Below, piece by piece: positions 9,968 to 18,342 of a DNA stretch of 64,000 nt. A program made the translations under genes and the position numbers. Within the stretch, counting starts at the first letter, position 1. The number at the start of each line of letters is the position of its first letter. The notes under the pieces were generated by a model. The model made no database searches and was not told the DNA's origin. It was given only the letters and a program-made list of their open reading frames with translations. The DNA comes from JAGGSN01 sp965603725 (GTDB lineage: Bacteria; Zixibacteria; MSB-5A5; UBA10806; 4484-95): contig CBFDEC010000010.1 in the NCBI GenBank assembly GCA_965603725.1, forward strand, positions 15,227 through 79,226, in the 5' to 3' direction.

Positions 9968-10077
9968 TAGTATCATTGCAAAACCACAAGGGGCCTGGCC
10001 TGTATTAATTGTATAAGAGTTCGTAGATCGAAATGCCTGCGGTTTCGGCAGTATAACTGGTACAATAGGGTTTTTGC

Positions 10078-10105
10078 TTGACATGAAAAATAGATGATTT
10101 ATATT
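10078..10105 (+). promoter_or_regulatory. Sigma-70 promoter of the FG-GAP protein gene
   Basis: A perfect TTGACA (10078-10083) is separated by 16 bases from TATATT (10100-10105). Transcription would start near 10112, which leaves about 40 bases of leader before the ATG at 10152 and almost none before the TTG at 10116. Confidence 0.6.
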
Positions 10106-10151
10106 AAAAAGGTATTTGAACTTAAAGGGTTTTTATAAACAGACGAAAGTT

Positions 10152-11960
10152 ATGTTAACACCATATTTTCAAAGATCATTATCGATATTTGTTCTATTGT
10201 TTATATTATCAATTTTTGCTATTCCCGTTAAGGCTCAGGACCAGTATTTCACCGATGAAACGGACAGCAGAATTCCTCAGATACCTGCAATCTGCGGCTG
10301 CGTTGATGCCGCCGATATCGACAACGACGGCGACCTCGATGTAATTGGAGATGCCTCTTATAGTTTCCCCCCTCATAATCCTTATTATCTTTTTATAAAC
10401 GATGGGGCGGGATTTTTCGAGGATGCTACTGATGAACGGTTACCGGATGCTGCTTTTGGTTCAGTAAACGTGGGTTTCGGCGATGTCGATAATGACAAAG
10501 ATTATGATTTATACGTTGTTTCAGAGGACTACCAGGATTTACTTTATATCAACGACGGCGACGGTTATTTTTCCAATGAGACAAACGAACGCCTTCCACC
10601 ATTAAGCTCTATGAACGAAGATTTTGTTTTCGGAGACTTTTCCGGCGATTCATATCTGGATATAATCGTTGTCGAAGTCTACGCAACCGGTATTAATCAT
10701 TATTTGGTTAATAACGGCTACGGTTATTTTGAAGACATGACCGATATTTATATGCCGGTTGATACTACAAATGATGGGTATGGCGAAACCGCCGATCTGG
10801 ATAATGACCTGGACCTCGATCTGCTCATAGCCTGGTGGACTGGATCTCCACCTATGCATATTCGCGGTCTTTTAAACCAGGACGGTTATTTTGTCGAGTT
10901 TGAACAGGGCTTTTTGGACGACCGATTTACGAGATGGCTCGATTACGCCGACCTTGACGGAGACAGAGACCTCGATGTGATTATATCCGGGATTGTATCT
11001 ATAGGGATATTAATTAATTATGACAGCCTTTTCATTGATGAGTCATCAACCAGGCTGCCTGATATTCCCGGCTCCGGTTTTAATATGCCGGGCTTTGGTG
11101 ATTTTGATAATGATGGTGATTTTGATATTTACGTAACAAGAGCTACCCATAGAGTGGATTATTATTTGCTGAACGACGGCACCGGCTATTTTGAATTAGC
11201 TAATGAACGGATACCGGATACCCGCGCCAGCAGCCGTTGGGCCGAGCCTCTTGACGCCGACGGCGATGGGGACTTAGACATATTCATAGGTTGTACCGGC
11301 GATGGCCAGCAGCGGATACTAATTAACCACTCCACACCGGACACTATCCCGCCGGTGATAATCGCGGAAGACCTGCCGTTAGGAGACGTTGATTCGTTGG
11401 CTGAATATCAGGTTAAAATATCGGCATACGACAACATCTCCGTAGAGAAGGGGGCGCTAGATGTAAACATTTTTTATAGCATCAATGGAGGCGACTTTAT
11501 AACGGATACCCTGGTTCACTGTGGCGGCACAATATTCAGTTGTTTTATTCCCGGTCAACCGCCCGGAACACAGGTTGATTATTATATCGATATAAAAGAT
11601 AAAATGAACAACTTCATTACCACTCCCCCGGATTCACTTTATTCATTCACCATCTTTCCCCCGTCAAACATAAACGATGAGTATGCCTCATCTGATGAAA
11701 CATGCCTGCACATTTCGCCTAACCCGTCAAACAGTGGATTTGCTGTCAGTTATTTCGTAGAACATGAAAAAAGACTGGCAATTGCTGTTTATGATTTAAA
11801 TGGTCGTAAGGTACATTCAGAGAACCTTAATAAACAATCATTATCAGGATGGCAAAAGTGGTATTGGGATGGATGGGCTAACCTTGCTTCAGGCATTTAT
11901 TTTATTGAGTTGAACAAAGCAAACAGAAGGGAGGTGAGAAAAGCAGTTTTGATTCGCTGA
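10152..11960 (+). CDS. Secreted FG-GAP/VCBS-repeat protein with T9SS-type C-terminal sorting domain
   Basis: From the ATG at 10152 the product is 602 residues. It has a signal peptide (FVLLFILSIFAIPVKAQ), then about seven calcium-binding-like propeller units with the DIDNDGDLD theme (CVDAADIDNDGDLDVIGD, FGDFDNDGDFDIYV, LDADGDGDLDIFIG). An Ig-like region follows, and a C-terminal domain of about 85 residues begins ISPNPSN and contains VYDLNGRKV, LASGIYFIEL and a basic end. This tail is the type IX secretion sorting-domain form. A TTG at 10116 would add 12 residues, but the promoter position favours 10152. The partner or ligand is unknown. Confidence 0.85.
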   Translation: MLTPYFQRSLSIFVLLFILSIFAIPVKAQDQYFTDETDSRIPQIPAICGCVDAADIDNDGDLDVIGDASYSFPPHNPYYLFINDGAGFFEDATDERLPDAAFGSVNVGFGDVDNDKDYDLYVVSEDYQDLLYINDGDGYFSNETNERLPPLSSMNEDFVFGDFSGDSYLDIIVVEVYATGINHYLVNNGYGYFEDMTDIYMPVDTTNDGYGETADLDNDLDLDLLIAWWTGSPPMHIRGLLNQDGYFVEFEQGFLDDRFTRWLDYADLDGDRDLDVIISGIVSIGILINYDSLFIDESSTRLPDIPGSGFNMPGFGDFDNDGDFDIYVTRATHRVDYYLLNDGTGYFELANERIPDTRASSRWAEPLDADGDGDLDIFIGCTGDGQQRILINHSTPDTIPPVIIAEDLPLGDVDSLAEYQVKISAYDNISVEKGALDVNIFYSINGGDFITDTLVHCGGTIFSCFIPGQPPGTQVDYYIDIKDKMNNFITTPPDSLYSFTIFPPSNINDEYASSDETCLHISPNPSNSGFAVSYFVEHEKRLAIAVYDLNGRKVHSENLNKQSLSGWQKWYWDGWANLASGIYFIELNKANRREVRKAVLIR

Positions 11961-12059
11961 CATCAGAAAATTCAAATCAATTTTTTAAAGGAGGATATTG
12001 TCTTCGAGTTAGTAATGTGCGTCAAGGCTCTTGCGGTCTTGACAATATAGCTTGTTTCA

Positions 12060-12335
12060 GGACTTTCCCCGAAAAATTGACTAAATTCTGTATAATATAG
12101 TTTATTTCATAAAGTTAACATTTTCAAGAAGTGGAAATTAGGGTTTTCAGAAAAATCGGGGAAACTTCCACGTTAACAGGCGGGACTTTCCAGTCCCGCT
12201 GGCAGGCCAGACGGCTCGTATGAGCTGGAAAGTCATCAAGACCTCAGACGGGCCGTATGGCTTGATGGCCTGCCCTGTTAAGTTAGTTTTTTATTTTGAT
12301 CAAAATTGCTATGTGGAAAAATTCGGGGAAACTCC
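12060..12335 (+). mobile_element. Miniature inverted-repeat element, copy A (276 bp)
   Basis: The ends are GGACTTTCCCCGAA and, on the other strand, GGAGTTTCCCCGAA (13 of 14 matching). No protein is encoded. Bases 12058-12207 are identical to the reverse complement of 55844-55993 in copy B. The right part contains a family-H hairpin (CAGGCGGGACTTTCCAGTCC). Its flanks share CTTGTTT (12051-12057 and 12340-12346), possibly a worn target duplication. The right end lies 14 bases before the -35 box of the ABC-exporter promoter. Confidence 0.85.
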
Positions 12336-12349
12336 TTAACTTGTTTAAG

Positions 12350-12378
12350 TTGACGACAAGATATTAATCCTTTATAAT
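12350..12378 (+). promoter_or_regulatory. Sigma-70 promoter giving a leaderless natA mRNA
   Basis: TTGACG (12350-12355), a 17-base spacer and a perfect TATAAT (12373-12378) lie directly before the ATG at 12386. The expected transcription start is at or within a base or two of the ATG, and no ribosome-binding site is present, so a leaderless mRNA is predicted. Confidence 0.75.
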
Positions 12379-12385
12379 CACCCGC

Positions 12386-13132
12386 ATGATTAAGTCTTTG
12401 GAATTAACGAAAATATTTTCAGATAAAAAGCGCGGCCAAGTCGTTGCGGTCAACAAAGCATCTTTTGAAATAACCCCGGGCGAAATATTCGGCCTGCTGG
12501 GCTTAAACGGAGCCGGTAAAACCACCACTTTGCGGCTTCTGGCAGGATTGCTAAAACCAAACTCAGGAACCGCCTATATCTGCGGCATCGATGTTGTCAA
12601 ACAGCCTGAAAAATCCAAAGCAAGATTGGGATTTCTTACCGGCACGACCGGCTTATATGGCCGGCTCAAAGCGATTGAGATGATTAAATATTTCGGTCGG
12701 CTTTATGGCATGTCGGAGAGCAGAACAGAACAAAGATCAAAAGAACTCATGGAGATGCTCGGGATGACCGAATTTGCCGAAACCCGATGTGATAAGCTGT
12801 CATCCGGAACAAAGCAGAAAGTCTCCATTGCCCGGACTATGATTCATGACCCGGAAGTGATTATCCTTGATGAGCCAACTGCCGGGCTGGATGTTATCTC
12901 CAGCAGAGCGGTTATCGATTTCATCAACGCCGAAAAAGCCCGCTCTAAAACGATAGTTTTTTCAACTCATATCATGCATGAGGCGGAAAAGCTCTGTGAC
13001 CGTATCGGGGTCATACACGAAGGCAGTATAATTGACATTGGTACGCCGGATGAATTAAAGAATAAGACCGGCTGTGCGGATATGGATGATGCCTTTGTCA
13101 AAATGGTTGGGAATAACAATGAACAGCATTAG
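12386..13132 (+). CDS. natA: ABC exporter ATPase, NatA-like
   Basis: The 248-residue product is a single nucleotide-binding domain. It has Walker A GLNGAGKTT (about 38-46), the Q-loop region, the signature LSSGTKQKVSIART with SSGTK in place of the common LSGGQ, Walker B VIILDEPTAGLD and the switch histidine in FSTHIMHEAEKLCD. The SSGTKQK variant and the following ABC-2 permease match the NatAB sodium-exporter family. The actual substrate is uncertain. There is no ribosome site; the start abuts a strong promoter (leaderless). The gene overlaps the permease gene by 14 bases. Confidence 0.88.
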   Translation: MIKSLELTKIFSDKKRGQVVAVNKASFEITPGEIFGLLGLNGAGKTTTLRLLAGLLKPNSGTAYICGIDVVKQPEKSKARLGFLTGTTGLYGRLKAIEMIKYFGRLYGMSESRTEQRSKELMEMLGMTEFAETRCDKLSSGTKQKVSIARTMIHDPEVIILDEPTAGLDVISSRAVIDFINAEKARSKTIVFSTHIMHEAEKLCDRIGVIHEGSIIDIGTPDELKNKTGCADMDDAFVKMVGNNNEQH

Positions 13133-14303
13133 AATTGTTTACAATAAAGAGCTTTTAGACACTATTCGTGATAGACGCACGATCATTTCAATGATCGTCA
13201 TCCCGATTTTGCTATTCCCGATACTGACAATCGGCTTTTCCTCGTTTGCTGTAACTATGGTTGAAAAATCCGCGGAACAGATTCATAAGGTGTCGATTGT
13301 GGGCAAAGAAAATGCGCCGGAACTATATGCAGTGATAGACAGCTCAACCAGAGTGAAAATCGTCGAGGTCGATTCAATTGAAAAAGCAATCGACACAAAG
13401 GAAATCAGGGCGGCGCTGATTATACCGGATGATTTCATGCAGAAAATACAGGCAATGGATTCGACCTCCCTGACAATCCTTTACAATGCGGCAGAAACAA
13501 AATCAGAATTCGCCAAAAACAGGCTTGAAGATCTGGCTTCAGATTACCGCAAAAATATTTTACATCAGCGGCTTTTGCATGAAGATTTAAATCCCAAGCT
13601 CCTTAGGCCGTTTTATATCTATGACGACAACATCGCCAAAGAAAAGATGGGCTCATTTATATTGTCCATGTTTTTGCCGTATATAATAATTATATTAAGC
13701 ATGGTCGGCGCCATGTATACCGCAATAGACTTAACAGCCGGCGAAAAAGAACGAGGCACCCTTGAGACGATCCTGGTAAGTCCTATCCCCCGCTGGCAAC
13801 TGGCTACCGGGAAGTTCCTGACTATTTTAACGACATCGCTTGTATCAACGATCCTCTCGATCACCAGCATGACCGCCACAATGTTCTTCGGCATCATGTC
13901 TTTCGGTTCTATGGCTGAAAGCCTCGGGCTTAATATAACGCCGGTTATGATACTTATTATTTTATTAATGATGATTCCTACAGCCTGCCTGTTTTCGGCA
14001 TTGTTGATGTCGGTTTCGATTTTTGCGAAAAGCTACAAAGAGGCGCAGAGTTATGTTTCTCCTCTGATGTTTTTAGTCATTTTGCCGGCGCTGGTCTCGT
14101 TTATTCCGGGTATCGAATTGAACTTGCAGTTGTCATTTGTGCCTTTGATAAATATCTGCCTGATAATCAAAGAGGCTTTAATGGGGAGTATTAACTGGCT
14201 TTTTATATTAATTGTCTTTATCTCGACAGCTTTGTATGCCGCCTTTGCAATATTTGTAACTCACAGACTGTTTGAAAAAGAAAGCGTAATGTTTAGATCA
14301 TGA
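13119..14303 (+). CDS. natB: ABC-2 exporter permease, NatB-like
   Basis: From the ATG at 13119 the product is 394 residues. It has one N-terminal membrane segment (about 22-45), a large extracytoplasmic loop (about 45-175) and five or more C-terminal membrane segments, including the ABC-2 phrase ERGTLETILVSPIPR before a helix. This is the NatB/CcmB-like layout. An in-frame ATG at 13074 lies deep inside natA and would add 15 unlikely residues. The chosen start overlaps the end of natA, and the stop overlaps the next gene start in an ATGA, so the four genes form a translationally coupled operon. It should move a small substrate or ion outward across the inner membrane. Confidence 0.85.
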   Translation: MNSIRIVYNKELLDTIRDRRTIISMIVIPILLFPILTIGFSSFAVTMVEKSAEQIHKVSIVGKENAPELYAVIDSSTRVKIVEVDSIEKAIDTKEIRAALIIPDDFMQKIQAMDSTSLTILYNAAETKSEFAKNRLEDLASDYRKNILHQRLLHEDLNPKLLRPFYIYDDNIAKEKMGSFILSMFLPYIIIILSMVGAMYTAIDLTAGEKERGTLETILVSPIPRWQLATGKFLTILTTSLVSTILSITSMTATMFFGIMSFGSMAESLGLNITPVMILIILLMMIPTACLFSALLMSVSIFAKSYKEAQSYVSPLMFLVILPALVSFIPGIELNLQLSFVPLINICLIIKEALMGSINWLFILIVFISTALYAAFAIFVTHRLFEKESVMFRS

Positions 14304-16060
14304 ATAAAAAATCTCCTGAAACAAACAGCCGCTCAGTAGAACGATTACTGATAGAAGCCTCGCATATTCTCAACCTTGACCTCGAGCTGGAATCGTTGCT
14401 GAAAAATATTTTGAATATTCTTTCAGAGTACCTTATGGCAGAAGCTTCGGCCATTTTATTATTAGGCGTTGAGGGAAGGCGCTCTGAACTATCCACTTTT
14501 ATTTCCGATCAGGATGCAGTATGCTGTGTTTCAGTACCGGCAGATGATAAAGGCGTTGCAGCGCTGGTGATCGATAAAAAATCACCTCTTATAATCAATG
14601 AATTTTCCGCCGACGATCAACTTAAAAAAATCGTCGACCAGAAACTTAAAATCTCAACACGTAACCTTATGGCAATTCCGATAATTCGCAAAGAGAAGTA
14701 TTTGGGAGTTATCGAGGTATTTAATAAAAAAAATAGCGAGGATTTTAACAACAAAGACCTGGCAATTATGACAGCCCTGGGGGATCAGATTGCCTTGACG
14801 GTTGCAAATGCCAAGCTCATCGATCAAGCGCAAAGAAAATCCAATGAAGCCCAGAGCCTCTATGAGGTCGGTAAGCTGATGTCGGGCACGCTGAGACTGG
14901 AAGAACTGTTAGAACTCATAGTCGATCAGGTCAGTCATGTGGTTAATGTCGATGTTGCCACTATTTTCGTTGTCGACCCTGCTGATGGTTCTATTAAGGA
15001 TATCGTATCAAAAGGCATACCCGAAGATCAAAGGCAACATCTTACGGTAAAAATGGGGCAGGGCATTGTCGGCTGGGTGGCAAAAACAGGTCAATCCGTA
15101 CTTTTAAACGATGTATCCGAGGACACAAAGTATATATCGATGCGTCCCCAAACAAAAAGTGAGATTGCCGTTCCTCTCATTTCCCGGGATAAAGTTGTCG
15201 GCGTTTTCAATGTTGAATCGGATGAGCTTGATGCCTACAGCCAGACCGATCTTGAACTATTGGAAACATTCGGCAGCCAGGCAGCGGTATCCATCGAGAG
15301 GGCAATCCTTTATCAACAGTCCATAGAACAAAAAGCCCTTGAGGAAGAGCTTGCCATAGCCAGGAGAATTCAGCAGACATTTTTGCCGGAGAAAGCGCCG
15401 GTTGTACCCGGTTTAGATATCGCCGGTATAAATATTCCTTCCGAGGCGGTTGGCGGCGACTATTACGATTATATCGACATTGTAAAAAATCAGTTTGGGA
15501 TTGCAATCGGCGATGTCTCCGGTAAAGGGATAGGCGCCGCTTTAATTATGGCCGCTTTTAGAGCCTCCTTAAAAGCGGAAATAAGAAACAATTATGCTAT
15601 CAGGACGATTTTTGCCAAGGTTAATTCGCTCTTATATGAATCGATTGAACGCGAAAATTATGTAACCTCAGTATACGGGGTTCTGGATGCTAAAAACCGG
15701 GTTTTCACATTTTCCAATGCCGGTCATAATCCTCCTCTGTTATTCAAATCAGATAGCAGAATTATTGACCTGACCGAAGGCGGGTTAGCCCTGGGAATGT
15801 TTCCCGGCTCTCAGTACGAAGAAAGACCTGTATATATAGATAATGGCGACATATTGCTTTTCTACACCGATGGAGTAACGGAGGCGCAAAATAAAAATAA
15901 TGAGGAATTCGGCGAAAACCGTCTGAAAAAGCTGGTGCGCCAATCAAAAGAATCAAGCGCCAGGGAGATAATAAACCGTGTCGTTGATTCAGTTCAACAA
16001 TTTAAAGACCCTTCTAAACCGCTTGATGATTTGACCATGATTTTAATAAAATGCTTATGA
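14300..16060 (+). CDS. GAF-GAF-SpoIIE (PP2C-type) serine phosphatase
   Basis: The 586-residue product has a first GAF domain (about 10-175), a second GAF domain (about 190-345) and a linking coiled coil with EEELAIARRIQQTFLPE. The RsbU/SpoIIE-like phosphatase domain (about 375-585) carries the metal-binding signatures GGDYYDY, GDVSGKG, FYTDGVTEA and DDLTMIL. Such proteins dephosphorylate anti-sigma-factor antagonists (partner switching) in response to a ligand bound by GAF. No STAS antagonist or HATPase anti-sigma gene is nearby. The ATG overlaps the natB stop by four bases, which suggests a role linked to the exporter or the downstream lipoprotein. Confidence 0.92.
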   Translation: MNKKSPETNSRSVERLLIEASHILNLDLELESLLKNILNILSEYLMAEASAILLLGVEGRRSELSTFISDQDAVCCVSVPADDKGVAALVIDKKSPLIINEFSADDQLKKIVDQKLKISTRNLMAIPIIRKEKYLGVIEVFNKKNSEDFNNKDLAIMTALGDQIALTVANAKLIDQAQRKSNEAQSLYEVGKLMSGTLRLEELLELIVDQVSHVVNVDVATIFVVDPADGSIKDIVSKGIPEDQRQHLTVKMGQGIVGWVAKTGQSVLLNDVSEDTKYISMRPQTKSEIAVPLISRDKVVGVFNVESDELDAYSQTDLELLETFGSQAAVSIERAILYQQSIEQKALEEELAIARRIQQTFLPEKAPVVPGLDIAGINIPSEAVGGDYYDYIDIVKNQFGIAIGDVSGKGIGAALIMAAFRASLKAEIRNNYAIRTIFAKVNSLLYESIERENYVTSVYGVLDAKNRVFTFSNAGHNPPLLFKSDSRIIDLTEGGLALGMFPGSQYEERPVYIDNGDILLFYTDGVTEAQNKNNEEFGENRLKKLVRQSKESSAREIINRVVDSVQQFKDPSKPLDDLTMILIKCL

Positions 16061-16083
16061 CCGATTATTAAGGAGGAAGTTTT

Positions 16084-17115
16084 ATGAAATTAATCAGTAA
16101 GAAATGTAAGTTATGGGAACTGATTATCCTGGTGATGATTTTTATTGCCGGTTGTACGCAACAGGCTGGAAATGGAGGCAGTATGGATTTATTACAGAAA
16201 GCAGACGATCATTTCAAGAAAAACGATATCGATAAAGCAAAAGAGCTTTATCTGGAAACCGCTGCCGTTGCAGAAAAAGAAAAAAACAACAGCGCTCCGG
16301 TTGAGGCATATTCACAGATAGCCCGCTGTTATCTTAAACAAAATGAGATTGCCGAAGGATTAAATTGGCTTGATAGGGCTAAAGCTAAAGCAACTCCCGA
16401 TGAACCTGAGGGCTGGTCGCGTTATCTGAGTGTGCGGGGACGGTTCGAGTGGAAAAAAGCCGCCGCTGAGGCAAAAGAGCTGACGCCTGAAGTGAAGCAA
16501 GCTGCCAGTACATTTAAGGAGATGTATGATTATTGCTTAGAACATAAGCTTCATGAAAGGGCTATTGATGCGGCAAATATGATAGCGATTGTTGGCGGAG
16601 CAGACGATCGAATTGAATGGGGGCTTAAAGGCATTAAGGCAGCTGAGGCAGGTAATCTTGATGGATGGCTCGGTCCGCTGTGGAACAACCATGGCTGGAA
16701 CCTGAATGATATGGGTGAATATGAGAAATCGCTTGAAGGCTTGAAAAAAGCCCGTGAATATCACTATAAAGGCGAAAAAGAGTTGCCAAAGTTGATTGCA
16801 GACTGGTCAGTCGGCTATGCTTATCGAATGACTGGCCAAATCGATTCAGCCCTGACCCTGATGACCAAAGTGAGTGAGTGGGCTAACAGGCTTTATGATG
16901 CCAAACCAAGTGACGAGAACACCGAATGGGTAGGCTTTGCTAATAAAGAATTGGGAGAAATAGCCCTCATTAAAGGACAGAACAAGTTAGCCTTAAAATA
17001 TTTTCAAAAAGCCAAAGACAATCTGGCAAAAGTTGGCATGCCCGATTGGGATGTCAAAGGGTTTCAAGAACTTAACGATCAAATTGATAAGCTCAAATTG
17101 GAATTAGAGAAATAA
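16084..17115 (+). CDS. TPR-repeat lipoprotein
   Basis: The 343-residue product has a signal peptide with the lipobox IAGC (Cys24). Tetratricopeptide-like helical pairs follow (ADDHFKKNDIDKAKELYLE, AYSQIARCYLKQNEIAEGLNWLDRAKAK, ELGEIALIKGQNKLALKYFQKAKDNL). It should be anchored in the outer or inner membrane and act as a protein-interaction scaffold. A strong AAGGAGGAAG site precedes the ATG, 23 bases after the phosphatase gene, so it is the last gene of the natA operon. The partner is unknown. Confidence 0.85.
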   Translation: MKLISKKCKLWELIILVMIFIAGCTQQAGNGGSMDLLQKADDHFKKNDIDKAKELYLETAAVAEKEKNNSAPVEAYSQIARCYLKQNEIAEGLNWLDRAKAKATPDEPEGWSRYLSVRGRFEWKKAAAEAKELTPEVKQAASTFKEMYDYCLEHKLHERAIDAANMIAIVGGADDRIEWGLKGIKAAEAGNLDGWLGPLWNNHGWNLNDMGEYEKSLEGLKKAREYHYKGEKELPKLIADWSVGYAYRMTGQIDSALTLMTKVSEWANRLYDAKPSDENTEWVGFANKELGEIALIKGQNKLALKYFQKAKDNLAKVGMPDWDVKGFQELNDQIDKLKLELEK

Positions 17116-17419
17116 ATGGCTAATTGCACTGATTTATACATCAAATTTAATTTAAGTGTTTGTATCTGAATAGCTATTGATGCAATCACAACAGCTGATA
17201 AATATAAATCAATAGTGTTAATATTTATAACACTGTTTGAATTTATTGATACATATTTTTCCTTATCTTATTAGTAAATATAGGAATTTCAGCAAGCGCC
17301 AAAATGATGTGTGATTAACAACAACAATAATATGCTAAACCGTATTGATATGATGTTTTGGTAATTTTTCATCTTATTGCAAATCAACATGTTAATAAAT
17401 TTACACTTTGTTAATGTGA

Positions 17420-17435
17420 TGGCATGCTTCTTGCG
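17420..17435 (+). promoter_or_regulatory. Sigma-54-type promoter (-24/-12)
   Basis: TGGCATGCTTCTTGCG has GG and GC separated by exactly ten bases and matches TGGCAC-N5-TTGC in all but one or two positions. Transcription would begin near 17446. An NtrC-type activator is encoded at 42755-44200, but a link is not shown. Confidence 0.6.
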
Positions 17436-17445
17436 ATTAAATGTA

Positions 17446-17517
17446 TTTCGTAGTTTGCTTCTCTCCCCTCAGTTGCTTTGGTCAAGGGCCGTCATAAAGA
17501 CGGCCTTTGCGTTTTTA
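17446..17517 (+). ncRNA. Candidate sigma-54-dependent small RNA
   Basis: Between the predicted sigma-54 start and the intrinsic terminator there are only about 70 bases and no plausible ORF with a ribosome site. The downstream gene starts 170 bases past the terminator, so the unit would yield a short RNA with a CU-rich 5' half (CTCTCCCCTC) and a terminator stem. Alternatively it is an attenuated leader for the methyltransferase gene at 17685. Confidence 0.35.
17487..17516 (+). terminator. Intrinsic terminator
   Basis: GGCCGTC/GACGGCC form a perfect 7-bp stem with a five-base loop, followed by TTTGCGTTTTT. Confidence 0.8.
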
Positions 17518-17684
17518 ATAACTCATTTAGAAAACATAGTAAATGTCGCTAGCTTTATTAATCCAGATTTCAGACAGCAGTTTTTATGAAAATGCTTCAA
17601 CTTTATATGATAGATTTAGTTGTATATTGTTGTATATAAATAGTTGTGTGGAAATCTAATTGAAAATATAAGAGACGTAACAAA

Positions 17685-18263
17685 ATGTCTTTAATACCAG
17701 CTTTTAATATAGGTATATGGAATGCCTGGATATTTATGAGTGTTTTTCTTCTTCAAATGATAGCTATAATGTTTGTAGATAAGCGTATCCGTGAAAAAAG
17801 TCACGTCCCTATAGACGCAAGAAGAAATAGGCTTGAGAGATATGTAGGTATCATCGGTAATTTTATCTGGTTATTAGCCATAGGCTATTCTGTTTTTTTA
17901 CCTCTTCAACCAGGCACTATCTGGTTTTATGTTGGCCTTTCTGTTTTTATTATTGGTTTGACTTTAATGGCGATAGCCACTTTTAACTTCATTACCACAC
18001 CAGCGGATCAGTTGATTACAAAAGGGGCATATCAGTTTTCGCGACATCCAATGTATTTGGCTACTTTTTTCATCTGTCTGGGGTCTGGTATCGCCACTGT
18101 ATCCTGGCTTTTTATATTTTTTAGCATAATTATGGCTTTATGCTTTTATCAAGAGGCGCTTATCGAAGAAAGATACTGTCTTAATAGATACGACAACGCC
18201 TACCAGGAGTATATAAATAGAACTCATAGATTGATTGGCGTCCCCAAGAAGCATAACAAATGA
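17685..18263 (+). CDS. ICMT/phospholipid-methyltransferase-family integral membrane protein
   Basis: The 192-residue product has about five membrane segments. The C-terminal family signature is GAYQFSRHPMYLATF, then the EALIEERYCLNRYDNAYQEY motif (RHPxY and EExxL/C..Y..Y), typical of isoprenylcysteine-carboxyl-methyltransferase-like enzymes that use S-adenosylmethionine within the membrane. The acceptor substrate in bacteria of this type is not known. It appears to be a lone gene ending at an attC-like hairpin region. Upstream is a terminator, so it should have its own promoter. Confidence 0.8.
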   Translation: MSLIPAFNIGIWNAWIFMSVFLLQMIAIMFVDKRIREKSHVPIDARRNRLERYVGIIGNFIWLLAIGYSVFLPLQPGTIWFYVGLSVFIIGLTLMAIATFNFITTPADQLITKGAYQFSRHPMYLATFFICLGSGIATVSWLFIFFSIIMALCFYQEALIEERYCLNRYDNAYQEYINRTHRLIGVPKKHNK

Positions 18264-18342
18264 AAAAATGCCATCTTTGCTTTGATGAAATCTCTAATTT
18301 GGTAAGAGATTTGCTGGATATGAAAAGGATTGGAAAAAAAAC

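Noticed and set aside
12336..12347. A clean target duplication for element A
   Set aside because: The flanks share only CTTGTTT with a one-base shift, so a 12-base duplication like that of element B cannot be claimed.
17377..17589. A 70-residue plus-strand ORF across the sigma-54/terminator region
   Set aside because: It runs through the promoter and the terminator hairpin, has no ribosome site and shows no coding character.
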